This document shows positions 1 through 8,087 of a stretch of DNA of 64,000 nt, piece after piece. The stretch lies in assembly GCF_018070045.1 (NCBI RefSeq), contig NZ_JAGPYK010000033.1, positions 1 to 64,000 on the forward strand. Reading direction: 5' to 3'. The notes beneath the pieces are model-generated. The model saw nothing but the letters and a program-made list of their open reading frames with translations. It was not told the origin of the DNA and ran no database searches. The translations under genes were made by a program, and so were the position numbers. The first letter of the stretch is position 1; every line of letters starts with the position of its first letter. The stretch comes from Micromonospora sp. U21. Its GTDB lineage: Bacteria > Actinomycetota > Actinomycetes > Mycobacteriales > Micromonosporaceae.

Positions 1-105
1 AGGGAAGGCATGTCCAAGAAAGAGATCATCCGCTGCCTCAAGCGCTACGTCGCCCGCGAGCTCTACCAGCTCATCACAGCAAACGATCTTCAACTCGCGG
101 CTTGA
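1..105 (+). pseudogene. IS110-family transposase, 3' end only
   Basis: An open frame enters from the left edge and ends at a TGA at 103-105. Its translation (EIIRCLKRYVARELYQLI) is the conserved C-terminal tail of IS110-family transposases and matches the tail of the intact copy at 46375-47442. Only the last 34 residues are inside the window, so I cannot say whether the rest of the gene is intact. The bases after the stop (CTTGACATCTATAGGAGCAT) closely resemble those after the degenerate copy at 572-992, which suggests the same element end. Confidence 0.7.
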
Positions 106-312
106 CATCTATAGGAGCATCTTTGCCGGGGCCCTGGTCCGCCACCGCGGTCCGAACACGCGACGGGGAAGCGGTCACGGCGCTGGCCCGCGAGGCGGTG
201 GCGCTGCAGCCCACCCCCGGCGCGCCGGCCGGCTGACCATCGCCACCTGGTATCCGAGCCACTTCAGGGCAACCCGTACCCGGCGATAATCCCACTCGGG
301 CGATAAGTAGTT

Positions 313-520
313 TTAACTTCCAGCGGTGAAGGGGCGATCGCGCTGCAAGCCTTCGCGTTTGCTGGGTTTCACTGCGTAGCGGTTGGCCTCGACGTGGTGC
401 AGAACGAGGATTGCCTGCACGATCGCGGTGGCTCGGCGTGGGCAGCAGCGCAGCTTGGACAGGGTCTTCCAGCCTTTGAGGGTCGCGTTGGCACGTTCAC
501 CCCCGGGCGCGTACCCGGGC
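313..520 (-). pseudogene. IS5-type DDE transposase, C-terminal fragment
   Basis: The minus-strand translation contains RANATLKGWKTLSKLRCCP followed by RATAIVQAILVLHHVE. It aligns closely in protein and in DNA with the C-terminus of the complete transposase at 45230-46078. The N-terminal and central parts, including the catalytic acidic residues, are missing. It sits between two IS110 pieces, so this end of the window is a small graveyard of nested elements. Confidence 0.7.
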
Positions 521-571
521 GTGGCCGCGGTCAGGCGCATCCAGAACCTCACCCGGGAAGCCCGTGAACTG

Positions 572-992
572 GAATACAGATCACCGCGGTCATCGACGCC
601 CACGCCCCGCACCTGCTGCAACGCAAAGGCGTCGGTCCCGACAGCGCCGCCGCCCTGCTCATCACCGCCGGCGACAACCGCGACCGGATGAACAACGAAG
701 CATCCCTTCGCTGCCCTCTGCGGCGTCAGCCCCATCGAGGCGTCCTCGGGCAAAACCCGCCGACGTCGCCTCAACCGCGGCGGCGACCGCCGCGTCAACG
801 CCGCCCTCTACCGCATCGCCCTGACCCGATCACGCTGCGACCGACGCACCCGCGACTAACCTCGACCGACGCACTGTCCAAGGCCTCACCCGCCGCGAAA
901 CCATCCGCTGCGTCAAACGCTACGTCGCCCGCGAAATCTACAACCTGATCCGACAGCTCAACCCCACCACCGAGTTTCCCCGAACAACTTGA
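572..992 (+). pseudogene. IS110-family transposase, degenerate C-terminal half
   Basis: Three successive frames spell the second half of an IS110 transposase: first HLLQRKGVGPDSAAALLITA, then the equivalent of the SSG-RRLNRGGDR block, then ETIRCVKRYVAREIYNLI. At least two frameshifts separate the pieces and the N-terminal DEDD part is absent. The stop codon overlaps CTTGACA, followed by a sequence nearly the same as the one after the fragment at 1-105. It is a non-functional relic. Confidence 0.7.
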
Positions 993-1039
993 CAAACATA
1001 GGGGCATCGGCGCCCCAGCAACTACCCGAAGTAGATAGA

Positions 1040-1075
1040 GAACGATGACCGCTACGCCGGTAGCGGCCATCGTTC
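1040..1075 (-). terminator. Hairpin terminator after the amidohydrolase gene
   Basis: A 16-bp stem (GAACGATG.CCGCTAC arms) closes on a 4-nt loop, with one A-C position that becomes a G-U pair on the minus-strand transcript. On that strand it follows the amidohydrolase stop by about 12 nt and leads into a pyrimidine-rich run, so it probably ends the operon. Confidence 0.75.
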
Positions 1076-1087
1076 TACACCAGTTAC

Positions 1088-2407
1088 CTAGTCCCGGTCC
1101 CGGCCGGGCTTCCACTCGGTGGCAGCGATCCCGTTGAGGTCCCAGACGACGTTGCCTTCCCGCAGGGTCAGCTCAGCGGTCAGCTTCTCTTTTCCGTCCA
1201 GCCGGAAGCCGAAGGAGTCGACGAATCCGAACCGTCCCCGGTCAAGGCTGAACACCGCGACGTCGGCAGGCGCCCCGACCGACAGATGCCCCAGGTCGGG
1301 GCGCTGGATCACCTGTGCCGGCGTCAACGTGCTCGCCTTCACCACGTCTTCCAGCGACATGCCGAGGGTCACCATCTTGGACATCACGTTCGCCATGTCC
1401 TTCATGCCGCTGTTCATCGACGTGATGTGCAGGTCCGTGGAAATCGTGTCCGGCGGCAAGTCTTCCTTCATGCCCTGAACCGCCACGTCCCACGAGAAGC
1501 TTCCGCCGCCGTGGCCGACGTCGTAGACGATTCCCCGCTCCCTACCCGCATGCAGGGCAGGATTGAGGCGACCGTCGTCGCCAAGCTCCCGACGGAGGCC
1601 GGAATACACGTGCGTGTAGACGTCACCCGGCCTAAGCTCCTGGGTCAGCAGCTGCTCGATGGTGCGCTGTTCCGAGTCCAATCCAAAATCGACCATGACC
1701 GGAACATCGGCGATCTCGCCGGCCTGGACCGAGCGGCGCACCGGATCCCACTCCGGACCGGAGTAGTGCGCCGTCTTGATGCCCACGATGTGGTCCGGGT
1801 TTTGCAGTGCTACTTCGGCGGCCGGCCCCGCCTGCATGTTCTCGAGATCCTGCTCCCGCTCTCCCCCGGCCATGCCCTTGCCGACGATGTTGAGGAACGA
1901 AAGCACCCGGGTCTTCGATCGATCGATGACGTTCGTCTTGAATTCCTCGAAGTTCTCCCAGCCTGCGGAACCGGTGTCCACTGCGGTGGTGACGCCGGCC
2001 CGGAACGTGAAGCCGTCCGGGGCGACGCTGTTCCAGCCGGCGGCGTAATCGTTGGCTGGTCCGACGAACATATGGGCGTGCATGTCGATGATGCCCGGCG
2101 TGACGTACTTGCCCCGGGCGTTGACGACCTGCTCGGCGTCTTTCGGGTTGAGGGACTTGGCGACGGCCACGATGCGTCCGTCGCGCACCGCGATGTCCCG
2201 GACACCGTCGATGTTGTTCTTGGGGTCGATCACGTGACCGTTGTCGAGGATGAGGTCGTAGCGGGGCTCGGCTGCGGTGCCGGCCGTGCCAGGCTGCTGG
2301 ATCGGTGTCGCACTCGCCTGGGTGACCTGCCCAGCCCCGACCAACCCCATCGGGAGGATGACCGAGGCGGCCAGAGCGGCCTTCCGACGCCATGAATTCA
2401 GTTTCAT
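1088..2407 (-). CDS. Exported amidohydrolase (EF_0837/Atu3266-like, COG3964)
   Basis: This 439-residue metal-dependent hydrolase of the amidohydrolase superfamily has an N-terminal export signal of about 33 residues (SWRRKAALAASVILPMGLVG) ending near ASA. The expected metal site is visible: H110 and H112 (DMHAHM), K211 as the candidate carboxylated lysine (VGIKTAH), H266 (YTHVYSG), H299 (DVGHGGG) and D325 (STDLH). Members of this COG are often annotated as dihydroorotase or deacetylase. Characterised relatives hydrolyse acyl groups on alpha-hydroxy acids, and the family is commonly encoded beside SelA-like PLP enzymes, as here. The ATG is preceded by GAAGGAG. It is last in a minus-strand set with the Rid and SelA-like genes. 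Substrate is unknown; deacylation of an oxidised (amino)sugar is inference. Confidence 0.85.
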   Translation of the reverse strand: MKLNSWRRKAALAASVILPMGLVGAGQVTQASATPIQQPGTAGTAAEPRYDLILDNGHVIDPKNNIDGVRDIAVRDGRIVAVAKSLNPKDAEQVVNARGKYVTPGIIDMHAHMFVGPANDYAAGWNSVAPDGFTFRAGVTTAVDTGSAGWENFEEFKTNVIDRSKTRVLSFLNIVGKGMAGGEREQDLENMQAGPAAEVALQNPDHIVGIKTAHYSGPEWDPVRRSVQAGEIADVPVMVDFGLDSEQRTIEQLLTQELRPGDVYTHVYSGLRRELGDDGRLNPALHAGRERGIVYDVGHGGGSFSWDVAVQGMKEDLPPDTISTDLHITSMNSGMKDMANVMSKMVTLGMSLEDVVKASTLTPAQVIQRPDLGHLSVGAPADVAVFSLDRGRFGFVDSFGFRLDGKEKLTAELTLREGNVVWDLNGIAATEWKPGRDRD

Positions 2408-2465
2408 CAGCTGACTCCTTCTCCGAACGTTGCACCTGCGGCGCGTTCTCGCCGCTGGTGCTGAT

Positions 2466-2496
2466 CGGACGCCCGGTGCGGTTCACCGGGCGTCCG
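2466..2496 (-). terminator. Strong hairpin between Rid and amidohydrolase genes
   Basis: A perfect 13-bp stem (CGGACGCCCGGTG and its complement) with a 5-nt loop lies in the 109-nt gap between the Rid stop and the amidohydrolase ribosome site. There is no T-run. It may terminate, attenuate, or stabilise the upstream mRNA, so the amidohydrolase may be expressed at a lower level than the two genes before it. Confidence 0.65.
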
Positions 2497-2516
2497 AAAT
2501 GACCCCATGGGATGTG

Positions 2517-3011
2517 TCAGATGGCGGCGATGCAGTCGATTTCGACCAGGGAATCGCCTGGGATGCCCGCAGCAGCCGCGATGGTGGTCCGCACCCCGGG
2601 CCTCTTTCCGAAGCGACCGAGGTAGACGGCGTTCATGCCGTCGTAGTCGTCCAGACTGTTCAGGTACACGTTGACCTTGAGCACCTTTTCCATCGACGAC
2701 CCGACCGCTTCGAGGTTGCGCTCGAGCTCGTTGAGCACGTGCTCGGTGTGCGAGGTGATGTCACCGTCAAAGTGGGCGCCGATACCGGAGAGGAACACCA
2801 GGTTCCCGAAGGTGACGACCGGGCTGAAGAGCGGGTTCTTCGGAGGTTCCCCGCCTGGCCAGTGGGCCTCCTTGACTGGCGGCTTGCACTTGCACTTGTT
2901 GCGGTGGTCGTCCTCCTGTCGGTCCAGGGCGACGGCGCCCGGTACAACGGCAGCCACGGCGGCCACCGCGGGAGCTCGGCGGATGAACTCCCGCCTAGTC
3001 GACTCGCTCAT
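2517..3011 (-). CDS. Tat-exported Rid-family (YjgF/UK114) imine deaminase
   Basis: A 164-residue protein with a Tat-type leader (STRREFIRRAP followed by an alanine-rich stretch) fused to a complete Rid domain of about 110 residues. Rid proteins hydrolyse reactive enamines and imines released by PLP enzymes to ketoacids and ammonia. The signature region is present: the substrate carboxylate-binding arginine R141 (GVRTTIAAAAGIPG) and the terminal VEIDCIAAI. A Cys/Lys-rich patch (NKCKCK) follows the leader. Rid proteins are usually cytosolic, so an exported one is unusual. It lies 84 nt downstream of the SelA-like PLP gene, which suits removal of its imine product. GGGAGG precedes the ATG. Confidence 0.88.
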   Translation of the reverse strand: MSESTRREFIRRAPAVAAVAAVVPGAVALDRQEDDHRNKCKCKPPVKEAHWPGGEPPKNPLFSPVVTFGNLVFLSGIGAHFDGDITSHTEHVLNELERNLEAVGSSMEKVLKVNVYLNSLDDYDGMNAVYLGRFGKRPGVRTTIAAAAGIPGDSLVEIDCIAAI

Positions 3012-3095
3012 GTTCCTCCCTCTTGCTGATTTTGTGCGGTGCTATTTGGTGTATGGCGTGACGGACTGACTGGCCCGCGCCGCTCGGCAACGCCG

Positions 3096-4694
3096 TCACC
3101 CACGTCGTTTGGCGGACCACTTGGCGGCCAGGTACTCCCCCATGTCGAGCGCGCCGGCCATCGCCTGGCCGCCGGCCGTGCCGGTGAAGGTGAAGCTGAG
3201 GGCGTCGCCGTTCGACTCCGGGTAGTTGCTGCGGAACCGGACCTGGCGGTCGCTGATCGTCCCGGAGAGTGTTCGCGAGACGAACTCGCCCTGGTGTGTA
3301 CCGGTGACCTCGTTGCCCTGCTGAGTCAGCTCGAAGACGTGGGTGGACGAGCTGGCCAGGTACTCGATCTGGACCTCCCACCGACCGGTGAGGTCGACCG
3401 CCGGCGGCAGCGTCGGCGTCTCCGGCTGGGGTGGCGGGTTCTTCAGCAGCTTGTAGAGCTCGTTCGCCACCGTCCGCTCATCGCCGGGCATCATCATGTA
3501 CGGGGTGATCGAAACCCCGGTCAGTCCGTCACTGCTGGTCGAGCTGCAGGCGATCCGGGGTTCGCCGGCGTCGAGCGCGCTGACGGCGGTACTGCCGGAC
3601 AGGCGGAGCTCCTTCTCGTTCCAGAGCACCCGAAGCGACGGTGTCCGATTGGACAGGCCCGTTGGCTGCACGAGCCTCGTCGTGACGCCCCGGACCTTTT
3701 CCACCCGGCTGGCGATGTGCTCGAGCCATGACGTCCATTGCGCCCACTCGGCGTCGTGGTCACGCCGTACCCACATCTCCACGGCCATCAGCATGCCGAC
3801 GGCCTCCTCCTTGCCGACCTTGAAGCCGCGGGCGAAGCCGTGGTGCGGGGCGCTGTGCACCCAGGCCGCGCGCACCAGGTCCTCGCGGCCGAGCACCAGC
3901 CCGGCCGATTGCGGGCCCCGGATGGCCTTGCCACCGCTGTACGCGACGAGCGTCGCGCCGTTGCGCAGGTGGACGTTGGGGATGGTGAGGATCTCGGCGG
4001 CGGCGTCCACCAGGAGCGGCACCCCGCGCGGCGCGGTGATATCCGCGATCGCCCGGGTGTGGAGTTCGCTGTCGTCCACCCGTGGTCCGGCCATCACGTA
4101 GACCATTGCGGTCTGCGGCCCGATTGCCGCCTCGAGCTCGGCGCGGGTGTTCACCTCGACCACGCGTACGCCGACGGCGCTGACCGCGGCCTCGTAGACG
4201 TTGCGGGAGTGCCGAGGGATGATCACCTCGGTCTTCTGGAAACCCGCCAGGTCGGGAATGCGAACGTGCAGGTCGGGGTTGCCGCCGGCGACGCAGGCGG
4301 CGGTCGCATGGGTCAACCCCGCCGAACAGCCGGAGCTGACCAGGCCGAACTCCGCGCCGGTCAGCTCCGCCAGCCGGGCGCCGACCGCGTCCGCCAGCTC
4401 GTCCAGGTGTACGTAGTGCCGCGCGGCCGCGTCGATCGCGTCCCGCACCTCCGGCAGCATCAGGGATCCGCTGATGATGGTGAACGTGCCGCGAGCGTTG
4501 ATCATCGGCCGCACGCCGATCGACTCGTAGATTCGCTTACCAATGCGGAGTCCGTCGCCACCTGCCGGCGCGCTCGCCATTGTGGGGGCCGCCATTGCCA
4601 CTTCCTGCAGAAGTGGACTCAGGGCGAGTACGCCGCCCACGACGCCTCCGCGTTTCAGCAACTCACGTCGGTTCAGTGTGCCTACCTTTTTCAC
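3096..4694 (-). CDS. Tat-exported SelA-like PLP lyase with C-terminal beta domain
   Basis: A 532-residue protein with a Tat leader (NRRELLKRGGVVGGVLALS), a fold-type-I PLP domain of the SelA / D-glucosaminate-6-phosphate ammonia-lyase type (about 50-420), and an extra domain of about 100 residues after a proline-rich linker (PPPQPETPTLPP). The Schiff-base lysine is K256 in YSGGKAIRGPQSAG, and LLVDAAAE supplies the aspartate expected to contact the pyridine nitrogen. The C-terminal part alternates strands (GRWEVQIEY, TFTGTAGGQAMAG) and resembles the small beta-barrel domain found in exported amidohydrolases. Selenocysteine synthesis is unlikely given the export signal and context; an alpha,beta-elimination or ammonia-lyase role on a sugar or amino acid fits better. 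GTG start after a strong GGAGGAG. First gene of a three-gene set with Rid and amidohydrolase. Confidence 0.85.
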   Translation of the reverse strand: MKKVGTLNRRELLKRGGVVGGVLALSPLLQEVAMAAPTMASAPAGGDGLRIGKRIYESIGVRPMINARGTFTIISGSLMLPEVRDAIDAAARHYVHLDELADAVGARLAELTGAEFGLVSSGCSAGLTHATAACVAGGNPDLHVRIPDLAGFQKTEVIIPRHSRNVYEAAVSAVGVRVVEVNTRAELEAAIGPQTAMVYVMAGPRVDDSELHTRAIADITAPRGVPLLVDAAAEILTIPNVHLRNGATLVAYSGGKAIRGPQSAGLVLGREDLVRAAWVHSAPHHGFARGFKVGKEEAVGMLMAVEMWVRRDHDAEWAQWTSWLEHIASRVEKVRGVTTRLVQPTGLSNRTPSLRVLWNEKELRLSGSTAVSALDAGEPRIACSSTSSDGLTGVSITPYMMMPGDERTVANELYKLLKNPPPQPETPTLPPAVDLTGRWEVQIEYLASSSTHVFELTQQGNEVTGTHQGEFVSRTLSGTISDRQVRFRSNYPESNGDALSFTFTGTAGGQAMAGALDMGEYLAAKWSAKRRG

Positions 4695-5355
4695 AGCTCC
4701 TCCAGTCCATCGCGCGGACGCGGATGCTTGTGCCGGCTCCTACGGGGCTCAGAAATTGTGCGGCGCCTCCACGGCGCGCCCGCAGCGGACAATCGAGACG
4801 GCGGTTGGCGACCACCGTACGATGGCTTTGGCGAGGCGTTAAGCGCATCTCCCTGATGCGAGTATCAGCAAATCTGATCCACACGCTGAGTTGCGTTGAT
4901 CAATGGCTCGTATTGTTTCCGAAGGGTGATCGGCATCGACCCTGCCCGCCCCCGCACGGCCCCTGCAACGGCCGGGAACTGCGGAAACACCCCCGTAGGG
5001 GTCCGCGCACCCAGCGCGTGAGGGTCCACCGGACGGCCGCGACCTCGTCGGGCAGGCGTTCATCAGTTGCCTGGATGGGTTCATTCCATTTTCGTTATTC
5101 ATTGCGGACGACACCTCACCTACTGTCGTCCGCGCCCCGCTCGGCGCACCGGTCGCCATGAAGGGAGCGGATGGGTACGACGGATGGGCGGCACCCTCGG
5201 CGCTCACGCTTCGCATGGTCACGCCATCGCGCCCGGCCATATCCACGGCGACATTCCCGTTTGTCCACGGCGGCTGGCGGTGTCACTCAGGACGTGAGCG
5301 AAGGCAACGGGACGGGCACGCCGATCACCCGTACCGACCGGGGAAGCCGTCGGTG
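4695..5355. other. Long upstream region of the SelA-like operon, no gene seen
   Basis: About 660 bp separate the SelA-like start from the hairpin after the FAD oxidase gene. Open frames here lack ribosome sites and look like random GC-rich frames. The only structure I can point to is the palindrome at 4853-4868. The length suits a separate, regulated promoter for the SelA-like operon. Confidence 0.5.
4853..4868. promoter_or_regulatory. Palindrome CTGATGCGAGTATCAG, candidate operator
   Basis: This 16-mer has the form CTGAT-N6-ATCAG and lies about 160 bp upstream of the SelA-like GTG. A second copy of the same layout (TGATG-N4-YATCA) lies upstream of the FAD oxidase at 7359-7372. The two 16-mers agree in both arms and differ in the spacer mainly by transitions. 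The repressor is unknown and none is encoded nearby. Confidence 0.35.
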
Positions 5356-5398
5356 GGCCCGCCCTCACCGCTGGACGAGACGACGGTGAAGGCGGGCC
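5356..5398 (-). terminator. Terminator hairpin after the FAD oxidase gene
   Basis: A 15-bp stem (GGCCCGCCCTCACCG, pairing with one G-U) closes a 13-nt loop and starts 20 nt downstream of the oxidase stop on the minus strand. It makes the oxidase a transcription unit separate from the SelA-like operon. Confidence 0.65.
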
Positions 5399-5417
5399 GC
5401 CGCGGGCACCTGGCGCT

Positions 5418-7091
5418 TCACGCGACGCCCGGCAGGCGTACGGACTGGGTGTGCCGGAAGGTGTTGGTCGGATCCCAGCGCCGCTTCACCTGCTGGAGCC
5501 TGGGGTAGTTCTCCTTGTAGTAGAGGTCGTGCCACGGCACGCCCGATCTGTTCCACTGTGGATCATTGAGATCGGCATCCGGGTAGTTGACATAGCACCC
5601 GTCGGTCACCCCGTTGAAGACGGGAACGCCGCCAGTGCCGCGGTAGACGTCGCGGTAGAACTCGCGCAGCCAAGCGACTTTACCGGCCTCCTCGGCCGGA
5701 TCGCTCCAATAGTTCTGATACTGCAGCTTCAGGATCGAGTTGCGGTGCGCCACCGCGGTCGCGCCCGCCTGCACCGCGTTGATCTGACAGCCGTACGAGC
5801 TGACCTGGAGCAGATCGCTGCTGTTCTCGGTGTTGGTCAGGTGTCGGTAGATGGTGGCGATCTGGTCGTCCGGAAAACCGGTGAGCATGTACGTCGACTT
5901 GTAGTCTGAGCGTCGCGTCCAGCTGCCCCCACCGCCGGAAGATCTGATCGACTGGTACCACTGCACCGCCTGCGGAACGAAGAACTCTGGCCTGGCCTCC
6001 TGCTCGCCGGCCCGAACCCGCATCGGTCGCGGCGCGCTCAACCCCGCGCTGACCGCACTGATGAACGCCTCCAGCCGCTGCGCCGCGCCCAGCGTGCTGG
6101 CCTCCATCTGAGTAGACATCGAGATCTCGCCGCTCGCCGCCGTGTTCAGCGCCAACGAGCTGTGCAGTCCCGCATAGGGCGAGCCCGGGGAACTGTTGGC
6201 CTCGTGCCAGGTCCCGAAGTTCTTCAGCAGCGTACGGAACCTGCTCTCCGTCATGTCGGCCCATTCCCAGGAGAGGGAGTGCGAGTACACCTGTCCTGGT
6301 GGCTTCGGCAACTGCTCGCTCGGCGGCCGGTTCTCAGTGCCCGGGGTGCGGAGGAAATAGCGGGTGACGATACCGAAGTTCCCCCCGCCGGCACCGGTAT
6401 GCGCCCACCACAGGTCGCGGTTGGGATCACCCTGGTCCCAGGTGGCGATCACCGAACGGGCCCGGCCGCGCTGGTCCACCACCACGACTTCGACCCCGTA
6501 CACATGGTCGACGGTCAGCCCGTGCAGCCGGGAGAGCAGCCCGAAACCGCCGCCGCAGATGTGGCCGCCGGCGCCCACCGAACCACAGGACCCGCCCGGT
6601 ATCGTCACACCCTGGGACCGATACAGCTCCAGGTAGACCTCGTAGAGCGTCGCGCCGGCCTCGACGACAAATGCGCGTCGCGCGTCGTCGTAGTACACGG
6701 CACGCATGACCGACAGGTCGATGACGACTTCCACGTCCGCGTTGTAGACGAAGTCCTCGTAACAGTGCCCGCCGCTGCGTACCGACAGGCGCTTGCGGGC
6801 TCGTACCGCGTCCTGGACCGCGTCGACCACCTGCTGAGTGTTCTGCACCACCCGGATGTACTCCGGGCTGCCGGTCCACCGCCGATTGCTCCCGTAGACC
6901 ATGTCTGCATATCGGGCGTCGCTCGGAGTCACCGTGACCGCTTCTCCCGAGCTGGTGAGCTGCGGTGCGCCCACCGGCAGGCCGGCTGCGGCGGGGCGAG
7001 CTGGCGCGCCGGCGCTCAGGCCGATCCCGGCCGCGCCGCCCAGCGCCGCCGCGCCACCCAGAAGCACTTTCCGACGGGACACGTCACTCAT
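5418..7091 (-). CDS. Tat-exported FAD-linked oxidase with BBE domain
   Basis: A 557-residue secreted flavoprotein of the VAO/berberine-bridge family. It has a Tat leader (SRRKVLLGGAAALGGAAG), a PCMH-type FAD domain (about 75-250) and a C-terminal BBE domain ending in YKENYPRLQQVKRRWDPTN. H109 in RSGGHCYED is the 8-alpha-histidyl FAD site. C169 in GGSCGSVGAGGHICGGGFG is at the position of the cysteine that makes a second FAD bond in gluco- and chito-oligosaccharide oxidases, so bicovalent flavin is predicted. Such enzymes oxidise a sugar C1-OH to a lactone; the actual substrate is not readable. I chose the ATG at 7091, which directly precedes the Tat motif and follows GGGAG; a longer frame to 7181 adds an unlikely leader. 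Confidence 0.87.
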   Translation of the reverse strand: MSDVSRRKVLLGGAAALGGAAGIGLSAGAPARPAAAGLPVGAPQLTSSGEAVTVTPSDARYADMVYGSNRRWTGSPEYIRVVQNTQQVVDAVQDAVRARKRLSVRSGGHCYEDFVYNADVEVVIDLSVMRAVYYDDARRAFVVEAGATLYEVYLELYRSQGVTIPGGSCGSVGAGGHICGGGFGLLSRLHGLTVDHVYGVEVVVVDQRGRARSVIATWDQGDPNRDLWWAHTGAGGGNFGIVTRYFLRTPGTENRPPSEQLPKPPGQVYSHSLSWEWADMTESRFRTLLKNFGTWHEANSSPGSPYAGLHSSLALNTAASGEISMSTQMEASTLGAAQRLEAFISAVSAGLSAPRPMRVRAGEQEARPEFFVPQAVQWYQSIRSSGGGGSWTRRSDYKSTYMLTGFPDDQIATIYRHLTNTENSSDLLQVSSYGCQINAVQAGATAVAHRNSILKLQYQNYWSDPAEEAGKVAWLREFYRDVYRGTGGVPVFNGVTDGCYVNYPDADLNDPQWNRSGVPWHDLYYKENYPRLQQVKRRWDPTNTFRHTQSVRLPGVA

Positions 7092-7644
7092 CCACAACTC
7101 CCATCCATAGGAGGTAATCGGGCCGCACCACAGCCGACGGACGACAGCGCCGGCCTGGGCTCCTGATCCGTCATTCATCAATCTGGCCGGAATTTCGGTC
7201 GGCCTGATGTCGATGCCCCGGCCAGCTATTTCCGAACGCTGCAGTTCGAATGCTGCCGGACGTCCGCGCTTGGCTCATTTCCTGGCGCAGCCAGATTCTT
7301 GAACCGGCCCGGGTCCCGACTCTATTACGTCCCACCCAACGGGTAAATAGTCAATTATTGATGTCTACATCAGGCACTCTGATAATGTCCGGCACACCAG
7401 GCGTGGCGACCGCAGAGCGCAAGCGGCAGCGGCCGACGCGCGCCGGCAGCGTCAGAAGGCAGCAGCGCCACGCCACGACCTAGACGGGTCTCGAACTGCT
7501 GACCGTCCGCGAGCATATGAACCACAGTGGCTGCGGACTCCACCGCCGAACGTGCCAGGCTCGGGTGCGCGTACACCGGTACCCAGGCCCGCGCATCGGC
7601 GAGTAGTACGGGCAGCGTGTGCAGATGGTCGCCATGTGCACCGT
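7092..7644. other. Upstream region of FAD oxidase, no gene seen
   Basis: No convincing coding frame. It is locally AT-richer around 7320-7385, contains the palindrome at 7359-7372, and gives way to an ISAs1-type transposase relic. The oxidase promoter is probably in this stretch. Confidence 0.5.
7359..7372. promoter_or_regulatory. Palindrome TGATGTCTACATCA, candidate operator
   Basis: A perfect 6+6 inverted repeat with a 2-nt centre, 268 bp upstream of the FAD oxidase start in the AT-rich part of the intergenic region. It matches the pattern TGATR-N4-YATCA seen before the SelA-like operon (4853-4868), so the two units may share a regulator. Confidence 0.4.
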
Positions 7645-8087
7645 CAGATGCTCCATGCGCTGCCTGCAGTCCTGGGCACCGCGGTCGCGGCAGTCCTGAC
7701 CGGTGCCCGCTCCGCGGCGGCGGTCGCGCAATGGGCCGCTGACGCGCCGCAACAGGTCCTCGCTGAACTGCGCGTGTTCCGGGATCCGTTCACCGGGGTG
7801 TATCGGGCCCCGGACGAGTCCACGTTCCGGCGGGTGCTGGCCGGTGTCGACGCCGAGGCCCTGGACGACCCGGTCGGCCGGTGGGTTCTCGCGTGCCGAC
7901 CGGCGGCGGAAACCGGGCGACGGGTGTACAGCGTGGACGGCAAACCTTGCGCGGCAGCGGCCCGGCCGGCGCCCAGGTGCATCTGCTCGCCGTGCTCGGC
8001 CAGCACACCGGGACGGTCCTGGGTCAGGTCGACGTCGACGTCGACGGCAAGGCCAACGAGCTGACCCGCTTCCAGGCCCGCGCCTGA
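7645..8087 (+). pseudogene. ISAs1-family transposase, N-terminal relic
   Basis: The frame reads LPAVLGTAVAAVLTGARSAA and then AQWAADAPQQVLAELRV, the DDE_Tnp_1-associated N-terminal domain of ISAs1-family transposases. It reaches VYSVDGK and then shifts frame to VHLLAVLGQHTGTVLGQVDV. The match ends near KANELTRFQ, so the rest of the catalytic domain is gone. It is inactive. Confidence 0.7.

Noticed and set aside
3096..4694. True selenocysteine synthase (selA)
   Set aside because: The protein has a Tat leader and an extra beta-domain, and no selB, selD or tRNA-Sec is nearby. The SelA-like fold alone does not indicate this function.
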